Of a stretch of 54,674 nt of DNA, positions 17,351 to 27,054 are shown piece by piece. This stretch comes from Nitratiruptor sp. (GTDB lineage: Bacteria > Campylobacterota > Campylobacteria > Campylobacterales > Nitratiruptoraceae): contig PUXW01000005.1 of assembly GCA_009659925.1 (NCBI GenBank), forward strand, positions 1 through 54,674. The letters run 5' to 3'. The notes below the pieces were generated by a model. The model was given only the letters and a program-made list of their open reading frames with translations, was not told where the DNA came from and did no database searches. Each line of letters starts with the position of its first letter. The stretch's first letter is position 1. The position numbers were made by a program, and so were the translations under genes.

Positions 17351-18889
17351 ATGGAACACGTGCCAATCGTCATCCTCGACTTCGGGAGCCAGTATACCCA
17401 GCTCATCGCCAGGCGTTTGCGGGAGCGGGGGGTCTATTGCGAGATCTACCCCTACTTCGAGGCCATCGAGTCGATTAAGGCCAAGGGGGCTCAGGGAATC
17501 ATTTTCAGCGGAGGGCCTGCCAGCGTTTACGAGCCGGATGCACCCCGGGTCGATAGGAGAATCTATGAGCTTGGAATCCCGATTCTGGGGATTTGCTATG
17601 GAATGCAGCTCATCGCTACCGATTTCGGAGGTGAGGTGATCCGTGCCCTCGAACACGAATATGGGAAGGCTCGACTCTATCTGGATCGTCCCTCCAAGCT
17701 CTTCGAGGGGACCCAAGATGGCCAGATCGTCTGGATGAGCCATGGAGACAAGGTGGAGCGGCTCCCCTCTGGCTTTGTCCAGATCGCCCACACCGACAAC
17801 TCCCCTTATGCCGCCATCGCCAACGAGGAGCGGGGAATCTACGCCCTCCAGTTCCATCCCGAAGTGGCCCACTCCCAAGAGGGGGGCCAGATCCTCGAGA
17901 ATTTTGCCCGGAGGATTTGTGGGGTGACCTCCCGCTGGGACATGGGCCACTTCGCCAAGGAGCAGATCGAAAAGATCCGGGCCAAGGTTGGTGAGGAGAA
18001 GGTCTTGTGTGCTTTGAGTGGAGGGGTCGATAGTTCGGTGGTCACGGCCCTCTTGTATGAAGCCATCGGGGATCGGCTGGTGCCTGTCTTCGTGGACAAT
18101 GGGCTCTTGCGGGCTGGAGAGCGGGAGAAGGTGGAACATGTCTTCAAGAACATGCTCCAGGTTCCCCTGATCGTTATCGATGGCAAGGAGCGTTTCCTCC
18201 ATGCCCTCAAAGGGGTCCGGGATCCCGAGGAAAAGCGCAAGATTATTGGCCATACCTTCATCGAACTCTTCCAAGAGGAGGCTCGAAAGCACCGGGGCAT
18301 CAAATACCTAGCCCAGGGAACCCTCTACCCGGATGTGATCGAGTCGGTGAGCGTCAAGGGGCCGAGCCAAACCATCAAATCCCACCACAATGTAGGGGGC
18401 CTTCCCGATTGGATGGAGTTCGAACTCATCGAACCGCTTCGGGAACTCTTCAAAGATGAGGTGCGCCAGCTGGGGCTGGAGCTGGGCTTGCCCCGGGAGA
18501 TGGTCTATCGCCACCCCTTTCCGGGTCCGGGCCTTGCCATTCGGATCATGGGGGAGGTGACCCCTGAGGGGCTTGATCTGGTGCGCCGCGCCGACACGAT
18601 CCTGCTGGAGGAGATCAAGGCCCACGGCCTTTACGAGCGGCTGTGGCAAAGCTTCGCCGTCCTGCTCAATGTCAAGAGCGTCGGGGTGATGGGGGATAAG
18701 CGGACCTACGAGAATACGGTGGCCTTGCGTATCGTCGAATCGAGTGATGGGATGACGGCTACCTTCGCCCATATTCCCCACGATCTTCTGGAACTCATCT
18801 CCAACCGGATCATCAACGAGGTGGAGGGAATCAACCGGGTGGTCTTCGATATCACCTCCAAACCCCCTGGAACCATCGAGTGGGAGTGA
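17351..18889 (+). CDS. guaA: GMP synthase (glutamine-hydrolysing)
   Basis: Cytoplasmic purine enzyme converting XMP to GMP with ATP and glutamine ammonia. The 512 residues hold an N-terminal class I glutamine amidotransferase ([11 protein letters not shown]; nucleophile Cys in GICYGMQ; His in FHPEV), an ATP-pyrophosphatase domain (P-loop [10 protein letters not shown]) and the C-terminal dimerisation domain ending in [14 protein letters not shown], which is diagnostic. Length is normal. AGGGGGAG precedes the ATG. Its TGA overlaps the next ATG by one base (TGATG). Confidence 0.98.
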   Translation: MEHVPIVILDFGSQYTQLIARRLRERGVYCEIYPYFEAIESIKAKGAQGIIFSGGPASVYEPDAPRVDRRIYELGIPILGICYGMQLIATDFGGEVIRALEHEYGKARLYLDRPSKLFEGTQDGQIVWMSHGDKVERLPSGFVQIAHTDNSPYAAIANEERGIYALQFHPEVAHSQEGGQILENFARRICGVTSRWDMGHFAKEQIEKIRAKVGEEKVLCALSGGVDSSVVTALLYEAIGDRLVPVFVDNGLLRAGEREKVEHVFKNMLQVPLIVIDGKERFLHALKGVRDPEEKRKIIGHTFIELFQEEARKHRGIKYLAQGTLYPDVIESVSVKGPSQTIKSHHNVGGLPDWMEFELIEPLRELFKDEVRQLGLELGLPREMVYRHPFPGPGLAIRIMGEVTPEGLDLVRRADTILLEEIKAHGLYERLWQSFAVLLNVKSVGVMGDKRTYENTVALRIVESSDGMTATFAHIPHDLLELISNRIINEVEGINRVVFDITSKPPGTIEWE

Positions 18890-19521
18890 TGGCCATCTAT
18901 CTCCTCTCCCCTACCCCCGTCCCCGGGGCCATCTCCCTTCCCATGATCCAGTTCCACTTCTTGCAACCATCCATCGATTTTGGCCGTTACAATTACCTCA
19001 TCTTCACCTCCAAGAATGGGGTTGCCGCCGCCCAGCGTATCGACCCAGCCTGGCGCCAGGTGCCCGCCCTGGTCATTGGAGAGGGAACGGCCAAGGCCGT
19101 GGAACGGGGCGGGGGAATCGTAGCCTATGTGGCCCAGGAAGCCTATGGGGAGAGGTTCGCCCAGGAGATCGTCTCCAACTTCCCCCGAGGGGGCTCCTAT
19201 CTCTATCTGCGTCCGCGCCGGGTCCTCTTCGATCTGGCGGCGGCTCTGGCCCGGGAAGGTTTGATGGTGGAGGAGCAGATCGTCTACGAAACCCGCTGCA
19301 ACCCGGATCCCAGCCTCCAAGCTCCACCTCCAGGATCGACCATCATCTTCTCCTCCCCCTCGACTATCAAGTGTTTCCTGAAGCGCTTTGGTTGGCGCCA
19401 GGACTATCGGGCCGTCGCCATTGGGCGCAAGACAGCCAGCCACTTCCCCTACCCCATCGCCATCAGCCCGACCCAGAGCCTCCAGGGTGCGGTGGCGTTT
19501 GCCAAGGAATTGGAGTTTTAG
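18889..19521 (+). CDS. hemD: Uroporphyrinogen-III synthase-like protein
   Basis: Probable HemD, which closes and rearranges hydroxymethylbilane to uroporphyrinogen III for haem, sirohaem and cobalamin. HemD sequences diverge strongly, so the call rests on the overall pattern over 210 residues: YLIFTSKNGV (strand before the substrate cleft), LVIGEGTAKAVER, GGSYLYLRPRR, VYETRCNPD, and TIIFSSPSTIKCFL near the end, in the order typical of the two-domain fold. The start at 18889 overlaps the guaA stop; a longer start in the same frame adds only three residues. A strong promoter for the following RNA lies in its last codons. Confidence 0.75.
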   Translation: MAIYLLSPTPVPGAISLPMIQFHFLQPSIDFGRYNYLIFTSKNGVAAAQRIDPAWRQVPALVIGEGTAKAVERGGGIVAYVAQEAYGERFAQEIVSNFPRGGSYLYLRPRRVLFDLAAALAREGLMVEEQIVYETRCNPDPSLQAPPPGSTIIFSSPSTIKCFLKRFGWRQDYRAVAIGRKTASHFPYPIAISPTQSLQGAVAFAKELEF

Positions 19522-19527
19522 TATAAT
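19499..19527 (+). promoter_or_regulatory. Strong promoter of the 6S-like RNA, inside hemD 3' end
   Basis: TTGCCA (19499-19504) and TATAAT (19522-19527) with 17-base spacing. The -35 box and spacer lie in the final codons of the hemD-like gene and the -10 directly follows its stop. Transcription should start near 19534, matching the start of the terminal helix of the RNA. Confidence 0.7.
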
Positions 19528-19533
19528 ACCAGC

Positions 19534-19731
19534 TGGAGCCTGAGCGGTGCGCTACCCGCATTATGGGGGTCCGACACAACGCTCTTGAGAGAGGTCTGTA
19601 GTCTTGGCTGTGTGTCGGTGGCTCCGTTGGAGCCAGGGGACCTGGCGAGGAGTTGCCGCCTAAGGCCAAGCTCGCTCTCTCCTCTTGGTCTCTTGGGACC
19701 ATCGCATAGCGTGAACGCCCGCTCGGGCTTT
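19534..19731 (+). ncRNA. ssrS: Probable 6S RNA (SsrS)
   Basis: A non-coding stretch of about 198 bases that folds as 6S RNA should. The ends pair in an 11-base-pair helix (19537-19547 with 19719-19729, one G-U). A second helix (19549-19554 with 19707-19712) follows, and a long central region includes small hairpins such as GGCTCC/GGAGCC near 19619-19633 and GGTC-TCTT-GGGACC on the 3' side. 6S RNA mimics an open promoter and binds sigma-70 RNA polymerase. It has its own promoter and ends in GCCCGCTCGGGC followed by TTTT. I recall 6S RNA lying upstream of purD in Campylobacterota, as here. Primary sequence is poorly conserved, so the fold and place carry the call. Confidence 0.75.
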
Positions 19732-19766
19732 TGCCACCTCAACCCATATCCGCCAAAAGGGAATGG

Positions 19767-21047
19767 ATGCGCGTTTTGATCGTGGGGAGTGGGGGTCGAG
19801 AGTATGCCATTGGACGGGCACTCCATCAAGACCCTGCCGTCACCCAGCTCTATTTTGCTCCAGGTAATGGAGGGACCCTCGCCCTTGGGAAGAATGTGGA
19901 TATTCCCGACTACGAGGAGCTTGCCCAATTCGCCAAAGATGAGGGGATCGATCTGACGATTGTCGGTCCAGAAGGGCCTTTGGTCCAGGGGATCACCGAT
20001 ATCTTCAGGAAGCACGGTCTCCTCATCTTTGGCCCCTCCCAGAAGGCGGCCCTCCTGGAAGGCTCCAAAATCTACATGAAAAACTTCTTGCGCAAGTATG
20101 GCATCCCCACCGCCCGCTATATCGAGACCGATGTCATGGAGGAGGCGGCCGAGTTCATCGACGAGCTGGAGCCCCCCATTGTCGTCAAGGCCGATGGTCT
20201 GTGTGCCGGCAAGGGGGTGATCATCGCCAAGACCAGAGAGGAGGCCAAAGAGGTGGCCGCCCAAATGCTCTCTGGAGCGGCCTTCGGTCCGGCTGGAGAG
20301 CGTATCGTTGTAGAGGAGTTCCTCGATGGCTATGAACTAAGCGTTTTCGCCGTCAGCGATGGGGAGCGTTACATCCTCTTCCCGGCGGCTCAGGATCACA
20401 AGCGACTTTTGGATGGGGATGAAGGGCCCAATACAGGGGGGATGGGGGCCTACGCCCCGACCCCTTTGATCGACGAGGAGCTCTATCGCAAGATCGAAGA
20501 GCGCATCATCGCCCCGACCATCGAGGGGATGCGGGCTGAGGGAACCCCCTTTGAAGGGGTCCTCTTCGCCGGGCTCATGATTGTCGATCGGGAGCCTTAC
20601 GTCCTGGAGTTCAACGTCCGATTCGGCGATCCGGAGTGTGAGGTCCTCATGCCTTTGCTGGAGAGCTCCCCCAGCGAACTCTTCCTCAAGGCAGCCCGGA
20701 GGGAGCTGGACCAGTTGGAGGTAAAATTTGGGAAGCGCTATGCGGTCGGTGTGGTTTTGGCCAGTGAGAACTACCCCTACGGCAAGAGCAAGCCGAGTGA
20801 GATCATTATCGACGAGATCGTCCACAAAGAGTTGGCCGAGCATGCCCACATCTGCTTTGCTGGAGTGAGTTTGATCGAGGGAAAACTCTTCGCCACCGGT
20901 GGGCGGGTTCTCGTTTGCGTCGGTGTGGGGGAGAGCCTCAAGGAGGCCAGGGATTACGCCTACATGCTCACTGGACAGATCCACTTCGCCGGAAAGAAGT
21001 TTCGCAGCGATATAGCCTATCAGGCGCTGCGAGAGGACAATGGGTAG
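19767..21047 (+). CDS. purD: Phosphoribosylamine-glycine ligase (GAR synthetase)
   Basis: Purine synthesis enzyme joining glycine to phosphoribosylamine with ATP. The 426-residue ATP-grasp protein shows the N-terminal fold LIVGSGGREYAIGRAL, APGNGGT, the VVKADGLCAGKGVI ATP-binding strand and loop, and EFNVRFGDPECEVLMPLL near the metal site. I chose ATG 19767 (AAAAGGG upstream) since homology starts at MRVLIVG. It follows the 6S-like RNA by 35 bases and may be partly read through from it. The 3' end overlaps lptD by eight bases. Confidence 0.96.
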   Translation: MRVLIVGSGGREYAIGRALHQDPAVTQLYFAPGNGGTLALGKNVDIPDYEELAQFAKDEGIDLTIVGPEGPLVQGITDIFRKHGLLIFGPSQKAALLEGSKIYMKNFLRKYGIPTARYIETDVMEEAAEFIDELEPPIVVKADGLCAGKGVIIAKTREEAKEVAAQMLSGAAFGPAGERIVVEEFLDGYELSVFAVSDGERYILFPAAQDHKRLLDGDEGPNTGGMGAYAPTPLIDEELYRKIEERIIAPTIEGMRAEGTPFEGVLFAGLMIVDREPYVLEFNVRFGDPECEVLMPLLESSPSELFLKAARRELDQLEVKFGKRYAVGVVLASENYPYGKSKPSEIIIDEIVHKELAEHAHICFAGVSLIEGKLFATGGRVLVCVGVGESLKEARDYAYMLTGQIHFAGKKFRSDIAYQALREDNG

Positions 21048-23097
21048 AGTACTTGCCCTCCTCTTCCTTGGGACATGGCTCCTTGCTCAGGAGCTGGTGC
21101 AAATCCATGGGGAGCTCATCGAGATCGATCCCTCCAAGATCCGCTTGAAAGCCCCTTTCACCCTCGATTATAGCGGCTACCACCTCGAAGCAGACCGGGC
21201 CCACTACGACCAGAATACCTCCCAACTGCGCCTCTTCGGTTCTCTGGAGCTTCTCGATGGCAATGGATCGGCTTTCCATGCCCACTCAGGTAGTTTCGAC
21301 TTGACCAGGAAGCGTTTCCGGCTGGATCGCTTTTTTTTAAGCCAGATGCCCTCCAAGCTCTGGAGCCAGGGGATCCGCTTGGATGGGAACGAAAGCCGGC
21401 TCTCTCTGGCCAAGGCCTTCCTCTCCAGCTGTCAGGTGGGTTGTAGCGACTGGCGGCTCTACTTTGGCATGGGGGAATACGATCGAAAGCGGGAGTGGGT
21501 CAACCTCTACAACGTCGCCTTTTATATCGGGGAGATTCCCATCTTCTACCTCCCCTACATCGGCTTTTCCACCATTACAAGGCGCCATACCGGTCTCTTG
21601 CGCCCAACCATTGGCCTCTCCAATAGAGAGGGGCTGGTCTATATCCAACCCTTCTTCTACGCCCCTACCAACTGGTGGGATCTTGAACTCGATCCCCAGA
21701 TTCGAACCAAGCGGGGGGCCGGTCTGTATGGGACCTTTCGCTTCGTCGATTCACCCAACTCCTATGGGGAGATCCGGACCGGTTTTTTCAAGGAGCGGGA
21801 GCGCTACCGGGAGGACCATGGCATTCGTCACGACAAACACTACGGGCTTGAGCTCTATTACCGCCGCCGGGGGTTGCTGGGGGATCAGGAGGAGGATGGG
21901 ATCTACCTCGATAGCAAGAGCTACAACGATGTAGACTACTTCTACCTCCAGAAGCACTCGCTTCTCTCCAACATTAGCTCCATCATCATTTCCCGGCTCA
22001 ACTACTTCTTCCAGCAGGGGCGCAACTACTTTGGACTCTACGCCAAATATTTCAAGGATAACCGTAAGCTCGACAATGACGATACCCTCCAGATCCTCCC
22101 AGCCCTCCAGTACCACCGCTTCATCCAGTCGGTTTTGAGCCACAACATCTCCTACCTGGTCAACGCCGAGGTCTACCACTACACCCGCAAAGAGGGGCTC
22201 AATGCCATCGAATACCGTTTCGATATGCCCATTCGTATCTATACCGCCCTCTTCGACGACCGCCTCGGCCTCATGTTCAGCGAGAATCTCAACGCCCGGT
22301 ATGCCGATTACAACTTCGTCGACAAGAACCTCAACAAGAAGTGGAAGAACTACTACGCCTATCGCAACTCCCACCAGATCTCCATCTATAGTGATCTCGT
22401 GCGCCCCTACCCCACCTTCCTCCACACCCTCCATCTCGATGCGACCCTCAATATCCCCAGCCTGGAGCGGGAAGGGGGAGATCGGGCGCCATTCATCGAT
22501 GCTGCCAGTAACGAGAAGAGCCTCTACTTGACCCTTAAACACTACTTCTACGATAAACAGGGGCGAGAGCGGTTCTACCATCGACTCACCCAGCCCTTCA
22601 TCTACGACTACCCCCACAAGGCCAAAGAGCTGGAGAATGAATTTGGCTTCATGGTTGGGGGTTGGGAGGTGAATCTCGATACCTTCTACTCCCACCAGGC
22701 GAGTAAACTGGTAGCCATCGCCACCCAGCTCCACTACCAGGACGATGAGGACAACCTCTACCTCTCCCACTTCTACAAGGACCGCCTCTATGGCCAGCGG
22801 GATTCCAACTACCTGCGCTTCGATTACAGCCGCACTTTATCCAAACGCAACCGACTATTTGCTACAATAGATTATGACTTCGTCGACGAGCGGACGAAGA
22901 GTTGGAGTCTCGGTTGGGAGCACCGCTCCCAGTGCTGGGCCTATACCATCAGTTACAAGCAGGATGTGATCCCCGTCCTCACATCGACGGGGAGCAACTC
23001 CTACAACAACAATGTGATCTATTTTCGTATCGAGCTCTATCCCCTGGGCGGGATAGCTCGGTCCATTTCTCAAAGCAATGAGCAAAGGACATTCTAG
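21040..23097 (+). CDS. lptD: LPS-assembly protein LptD
   Basis: Outer-membrane barrel that places lipopolysaccharide (or lipooligosaccharide) in the outer leaflet. The 685 residues have a signal peptide (1-16), an OstA/LptA-like jellyroll (about 20-130) and a long beta-barrel domain. HTGLLRPTIGLSNREG and the TNWWDLELDPQ segment are family hallmarks. Three Cys are seen: 131 and 135 (CQVGC) at the domain boundary and 632 in the barrel, so at least one long-range disulfide is possible. E. coli has four. GAGAGG precedes the ATG. It overlaps purD by eight bases and is followed at three bases by the MCE protein gene. Confidence 0.92.
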   Translation: MGRVLALLFLGTWLLAQELVQIHGELIEIDPSKIRLKAPFTLDYSGYHLEADRAHYDQNTSQLRLFGSLELLDGNGSAFHAHSGSFDLTRKRFRLDRFFLSQMPSKLWSQGIRLDGNESRLSLAKAFLSSCQVGCSDWRLYFGMGEYDRKREWVNLYNVAFYIGEIPIFYLPYIGFSTITRRHTGLLRPTIGLSNREGLVYIQPFFYAPTNWWDLELDPQIRTKRGAGLYGTFRFVDSPNSYGEIRTGFFKERERYREDHGIRHDKHYGLELYYRRRGLLGDQEEDGIYLDSKSYNDVDYFYLQKHSLLSNISSIIISRLNYFFQQGRNYFGLYAKYFKDNRKLDNDDTLQILPALQYHRFIQSVLSHNISYLVNAEVYHYTRKEGLNAIEYRFDMPIRIYTALFDDRLGLMFSENLNARYADYNFVDKNLNKKWKNYYAYRNSHQISIYSDLVRPYPTFLHTLHLDATLNIPSLEREGGDRAPFIDAASNEKSLYLTLKHYFYDKQGRERFYHRLTQPFIYDYPHKAKELENEFGFMVGGWEVNLDTFYSHQASKLVAIATQLHYQDDEDNLYLSHFYKDRLYGQRDSNYLRFDYSRTLSKRNRLFATIDYDFVDERTKSWSLGWEHRSQCWAYTISYKQDVIPVLTSTGSNSYNNNVIYFRIELYPLGGIARSISQSNEQRTF

Positions 23098-23100
23098 ACG

Positions 23101-24567
23101 ATGAAGACCGAAGCCAAGGTAGGACTCTTCGTCGCCCTCGGCCTCATCTTCCTCTTCTTGCTCACAACCCAAGTGAACCGATTTGCTCACATGGGCAAGA
23201 AGGGGTATGAGATCTATGCCCTCTTGGAGGATGCTTCCGGCCTTGAGCGCAACGCCAAGGTCAAGATCAAAGGGGTTGAGGTTGGCTTCGTCAAGGATAT
23301 CGCGCTGGCTGGACGCAAGGTCAAGGTGACCCTCTTCGTCTACGATGGCGTCAAGATCCCCAAGGACTCCGTCGTCACCCTGGAGCAGGAGAGCCTCTTG
23401 GGGACCAAGTATCTTGCCATCGAACCGGGAAGCTCCCAAGCCTTCCTGGCTCCAGGAGAGAGCCTTACCAAGGAGCGTATCTTCGTCTCCTTCGACGAGA
23501 CCAGTACCACCATCAACGAAGCGGCCAAGGAGTTTCGCGCCTTCATCGCCGAGTTACGCCAATCTTTAAAGGGGGAGAGCGGTGAGGATTTGAAGAGGAG
23601 CATTGCCAACTTGCAAAAGATCACCCAGCACCTCAAAGAGCTTATCGAAGAGAACCGGGCCAACATCAACCAATCCATCGAAAACATTCGCCAGATGGGG
23701 CTCAAACTCAGCGAAGCCGGGGAGAAGTTTGGGCGTATGAGTGACCAGTTCGCCTACACGGCCCAGCAGATCAACAAGGAGCTTCCCAAGATCTTGCGCC
23801 GGATCGATGCCATTACCCTCTACTTGCAAAATACCGGCAAGGATCTCAACCAGAAGCTCCCCAAAGTTTTGGATCGCTTCGCCAAGATCGAGGAGGAGAT
23901 CGAGGGGGTTATCAAGGAGAATCGCAAACCCCTCAACCAAACCCTCCTTTCTGCCAACAAGTTCTTCCAAAAAGGGGGGGACTCCTTCCAGAAGCTGGAT
24001 CAATTCTTCGAAGCGATGGGTAAGAGCCAGATCGAGCTCCAGTTTCAAGGGGATTACATGAGCAAGGACGACTATGTCAAGAGCAGGGTCGCCCTCAACT
24101 ACATCCCCTCCCCCAACAAGTACTACATGCTCGAGGTGGTCTCCCGTCAAGACTACTCCCGCCGCGACAAAGAGGGCAATCCGATTCTCCCCCAAAAGCA
24201 CGAGGAGTCCCAATTCCTCGTTTCGGCGATGTATGGCCGCCGCTACGGGGATTGGCGCTTTCGTCTAGGACTTATCGAAAACACCGGAGGGGTCGGCTTG
24301 GACTACTATTTTCACAAGGATCGCGGGAAGGTGCGGGCCGATCTGTACGACTTTGATGCTGTCAACGATGTCCGCGGGGATCGGGCCCACCTCGACTTGA
24401 GTCTGCGCTACCGATTCCTCAAGCACCTGGATACCTATGTCGGAGTCGACAACGCCCTCAATCCCAAAGCCCGGAACTACACCTTCGGCATCGGACTCGA
24501 CTTTATCGACCAAGACATGAAATATCTTCTTGGCACCGTGAGCGGGGCTGGTAGTTATCTTCGATGA
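23101..24567 (+). CDS. MCE/MlaD-family lipid transport protein with beta-rich C-terminus
   Basis: A single N-terminal membrane helix (VGLFVALGLIFLFLLTT, about 7-23) anchors the protein in the inner membrane. An MCE domain follows (about 35-120; NAKVKIKGVEVGFVKDI, GTKYLAIEPG). Residues about 130-320 are long amphipathic helices, as in the coiled tail of PqiB-type MCE proteins. The last 160 residues (about 325-488) alternate like beta strands with many aromatic residues (YYMLEVVSRQDY, FGIGLDFI) and resemble membrane-barrel sequence. MCE proteins carry phospholipids between membranes. The start lies three bases after lptD. A matching permease and ATPase are not in the window. Confidence 0.85.
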   Translation: MKTEAKVGLFVALGLIFLFLLTTQVNRFAHMGKKGYEIYALLEDASGLERNAKVKIKGVEVGFVKDIALAGRKVKVTLFVYDGVKIPKDSVVTLEQESLLGTKYLAIEPGSSQAFLAPGESLTKERIFVSFDETSTTINEAAKEFRAFIAELRQSLKGESGEDLKRSIANLQKITQHLKELIEENRANINQSIENIRQMGLKLSEAGEKFGRMSDQFAYTAQQINKELPKILRRIDAITLYLQNTGKDLNQKLPKVLDRFAKIEEEIEGVIKENRKPLNQTLLSANKFFQKGGDSFQKLDQFFEAMGKSQIELQFQGDYMSKDDYVKSRVALNYIPSPNKYYMLEVVSRQDYSRRDKEGNPILPQKHEESQFLVSAMYGRRYGDWRFRLGLIENTGGVGLDYYFHKDRGKVRADLYDFDAVNDVRGDRAHLDLSLRYRFLKHLDTYVGVDNALNPKARNYTFGIGLDFIDQDMKYLLGTVSGAGSYLR

Positions 24568-24836
24568 TGGACGATCCAATCCAGCAAATCCACTGGGCTC
24601 TGGAGGTTCTGGGCCTTCCTCCAATGAGCACCTATCAGGATTTGAAACACCGCTATCGCCAGCTTGCAGATCGTTACCACCCCGATCGGGGAGGGAGCGA
24701 GGAGGAGATGGCCAAGATCAACGAGGCCTATGAGATCCTCGCTGGATATATGCGCAACTATCGCTTCAGTTTCAGCGACCAAGAGATACTCAGACAGTTT
24801 CCACACGAGGCCCATATGAAGCGATTTCAATTTTGA
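24564..24836 (+). CDS. Short J-domain (DnaJ-like) protein
   Basis: A 90-residue protein consisting largely of one J domain: helix LEVLGLPPMSTYQDLKHRYR, the signature loop YHPDRGG (HPD motif), and KINEAYEIL. J domains stimulate the ATPase of DnaK-family chaperones; there is no zinc or client-binding domain. The C-terminal tail (EAHMKRFQF) is short. Two ATGs are possible (24564, overlapping the previous stop as ATGA, or 24567). The gene lies between the MCE gene and pnp on the same strand. Confidence 0.85.
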   Translation: MMDDPIQQIHWALEVLGLPPMSTYQDLKHRYRQLADRYHPDRGGSEEEMAKINEAYEILAGYMRNYRFSFSDQEILRQFPHEAHMKRFQF

Positions 24837-24846
24837 AAGGGAAGGT

Positions 24847-27054
24847 ATGGTTTGTGAGTTCCAGTTTGAAATGAACAATCTCAAAGAGCTCTACCAATTT
24901 GGCAAGGTAGCCCGACAGGCCAATGGTTCGGTCCTCTTGCGCAGTGGCAAGACGGTGATGTTGGCCACCGTGTGTATCGATGAGGAAAATCCAGTGGACG
25001 AGGATTTTCTCCCCTTGACGGTCCAATACATCGAAAAGAGCTACGCGGCAGGGAAGATCCCTGGTGGATTTGTCAAGCGGGAGCAAAAGCCTGGAGATTT
25101 TGAGACCCTCACCAGTCGCCTCGTCGATCGGGCTTTGCGCCCCCTCTTTCCCAAGGGATTCCTCTATCCGGTGGTTATTACCATCCTGGTCCTGAGTGCC
25201 GATCCTCAAAGCGATATGCAAGTGCTCGCCCTCAACGCCGCTTCCGCCGCCCTTTTCGTCTCAGATATCCCCATCCGCAAAGCGGTGGCCGGATTGCGTG
25301 TGGCCAAGGTCGATGGAGAGGTTATCCTCAACCCAACCCTCGAAGAGCTTCGCAACTCGACCCTCGATCTCTACCTGGCCGGGACCAAGGAGGACCTGCT
25401 CATGATCGAGATGGCCGCCATTGGAACCTATGAGAGCCAGGTGGTTCCAACCAGTGTGGACCCCCTCATGGATCCGGCCCTGGCCGAGGAGGTGGTCCTC
25501 ATCAAGAACCCCAACGCGATGCCCGAGGAAGAGCTTGCCCAACTCATCGCCCAGGGTAAGGAGGCGATCCAGGTAGCCGCCGCCCAGTATGAGCGCTACT
25601 TCATCGAGGTGGCCAAGAGCCAAAAGGAGCTCCCCCTTCAAGAGGCTACCATCGACCAGGAGATCTGGGTCTATGTGGAGGAGTTCTACAAGGAGGAGAT
25701 CCAGGAGGCGATCCGGGCCATGGCCAAGAGCGAGCGTTTCGAACTCTTGCGCTCCATTGCCAAGAAGATCGCCCAAGATCCAATCGCCCAAGAGCAAGGG
25801 TGGGAGCTGGAGACGATCTACAAGGTGGTGGATCGCTACAAGCGGATGCTCTTGCGCAAGATGATCCTCGAAGAGGGAGTTCGAGCCGATGGGCGGGGGC
25901 TCCGGGAGATTCGTCCCATCTCCATCGAGACCAACCTCCTCCCCTCGGCCCATGGATCGTGTCTTTTTACCCGGGGAGAGACCCAAGCCTTGGTGGTTTG
26001 TACCATCGGGGAGAAGACCGATGCCCAGATGTTCGAAACCCTCACCAGCCAAGGACCCGAGTACGAGCACTTCATGGTCCACTACAACTTCCCTCCCTTT
26101 AGTGTTGGAGAGGCCCGTCCCATTAGCGCTCCTGGACGAAGGGAGCTGGGCCATGGAAACCTGGCTAGACGGGCTCTCGAACCGGTGGTCGATGTGACCC
26201 AGGACAAGACGATTCGCCTTGTCTCTGAGATCCTTGAATCCAATGGTTCCTCCTCCATGGCTACAGTGTGTGGCGGGGCTTTGGCGATGCGGGCCGCCAA
26301 CATCGAGTTGGCCGACTTGGTGGCTGGAGTCGCGATGGGATTGGTGGTCGAAGGGGAGCGCTACGCCATCTTGACCGACATCATGGGGCTGGAAGATCAC
26401 GATGGGGATATGGATTTCAAGGTGGCTGGCACCCATGATGGGGTTACGGCGATGCAAATGGATATCAAGCTGGGTGGTATCCGCCAGGAGATCCTCAAAG
26501 AGGCCCTCCAGCAAGCCAGGGAGGCCCGCTTGCAGATCCTCAAAATCATGAAGGATGCCGAGGAGAAGATCGAGATCAACGAGGAGAATTTGCCAACGAG
26601 CAAGACGGTGATGGTCCATCCCAGCAGGATCGTCGACATCATCGGCCAGGCGGGAAAGACCATCAAGGAGATCATCGAACGCTTCGAGGTGAGCATCGAC
26701 ATCGACCGGGAGCGGGGCCGGGTTCGGGTAACAGGGAAGAACAAGCCCAAGGTGATTGCCGCCTGCGAACATATCGAATCCATCGCCAAGCGGCCTACCC
26801 CAGAAACGGTCAAGTTCTCACCTGGCGAGATTCTCCGGGGCAAGGTCAAGCGGACTACGACCTTTGGGGCCTTCGTCACCCTGCCCGGGGGGGTCGACGG
26901 GCTCTTGCACATCTCCAAGTTGGGACAGAGCCGGGTCCATCGGGTCGAGGATGTCATTGGCGAGGGGGATGAGGTGGAGGTAGAAGTCCTCTCCCAACAG
27001 GGCCACAAGATCGAATTGGCCCTACGCAAGATCCTCAAGCGGCGCAATGGTTAG
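24847..27054 (+). CDS. pnp: Polyribonucleotide nucleotidyltransferase (PNPase)
   Basis: Phosphorolytic 3'-to-5' exoribonuclease and polymerase, a trimer in the cytoplasm. The 735 residues contain two RNase PH domains (first with TVQYIEKSYAAGKIPGGF; second with RADGRGLREIRPI and GDMDFKVAGT), the helical domain between them, a KH domain (HPSRIVDIIGQAGKTIKEI) and a C-terminal S1 domain (TTTFGAFVTLPGGVDGLLHI). GAAAGGGAAGG precedes the ATG. The gene overlaps the next one by eight bases (ATGGTTAG). pnp mRNA leaders often carry an autoregulatory RNase III hairpin; the ten-base gap here has no room for one. Confidence 0.98.
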   Translation: MVCEFQFEMNNLKELYQFGKVARQANGSVLLRSGKTVMLATVCIDEENPVDEDFLPLTVQYIEKSYAAGKIPGGFVKREQKPGDFETLTSRLVDRALRPLFPKGFLYPVVITILVLSADPQSDMQVLALNAASAALFVSDIPIRKAVAGLRVAKVDGEVILNPTLEELRNSTLDLYLAGTKEDLLMIEMAAIGTYESQVVPTSVDPLMDPALAEEVVLIKNPNAMPEEELAQLIAQGKEAIQVAAAQYERYFIEVAKSQKELPLQEATIDQEIWVYVEEFYKEEIQEAIRAMAKSERFELLRSIAKKIAQDPIAQEQGWELETIYKVVDRYKRMLLRKMILEEGVRADGRGLREIRPISIETNLLPSAHGSCLFTRGETQALVVCTIGEKTDAQMFETLTSQGPEYEHFMVHYNFPPFSVGEARPISAPGRRELGHGNLARRALEPVVDVTQDKTIRLVSEILESNGSSSMATVCGGALAMRAANIELADLVAGVAMGLVVEGERYAILTDIMGLEDHDGDMDFKVAGTHDGVTAMQMDIKLGGIRQEILKEALQQAREARLQILKIMKDAEEKIEINEENLPTSKTVMVHPSRIVDIIGQAGKTIKEIIERFEVSIDIDRERGRVRVTGKNKPKVIAACEHIESIAKRPTPETVKFSPGEILRGKVKRTTTFGAFVTLPGGVDGLLHISKLGQSRVHRVEDVIGEGDEVEVEVLSQQGHKIELALRKILKRRNG

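Noticed and set aside
25261-26772. Minus-strand frame of 503 codons opposite pnp
   Set aside because: Antisense shadow of a highly conserved gene; no family resemblance.
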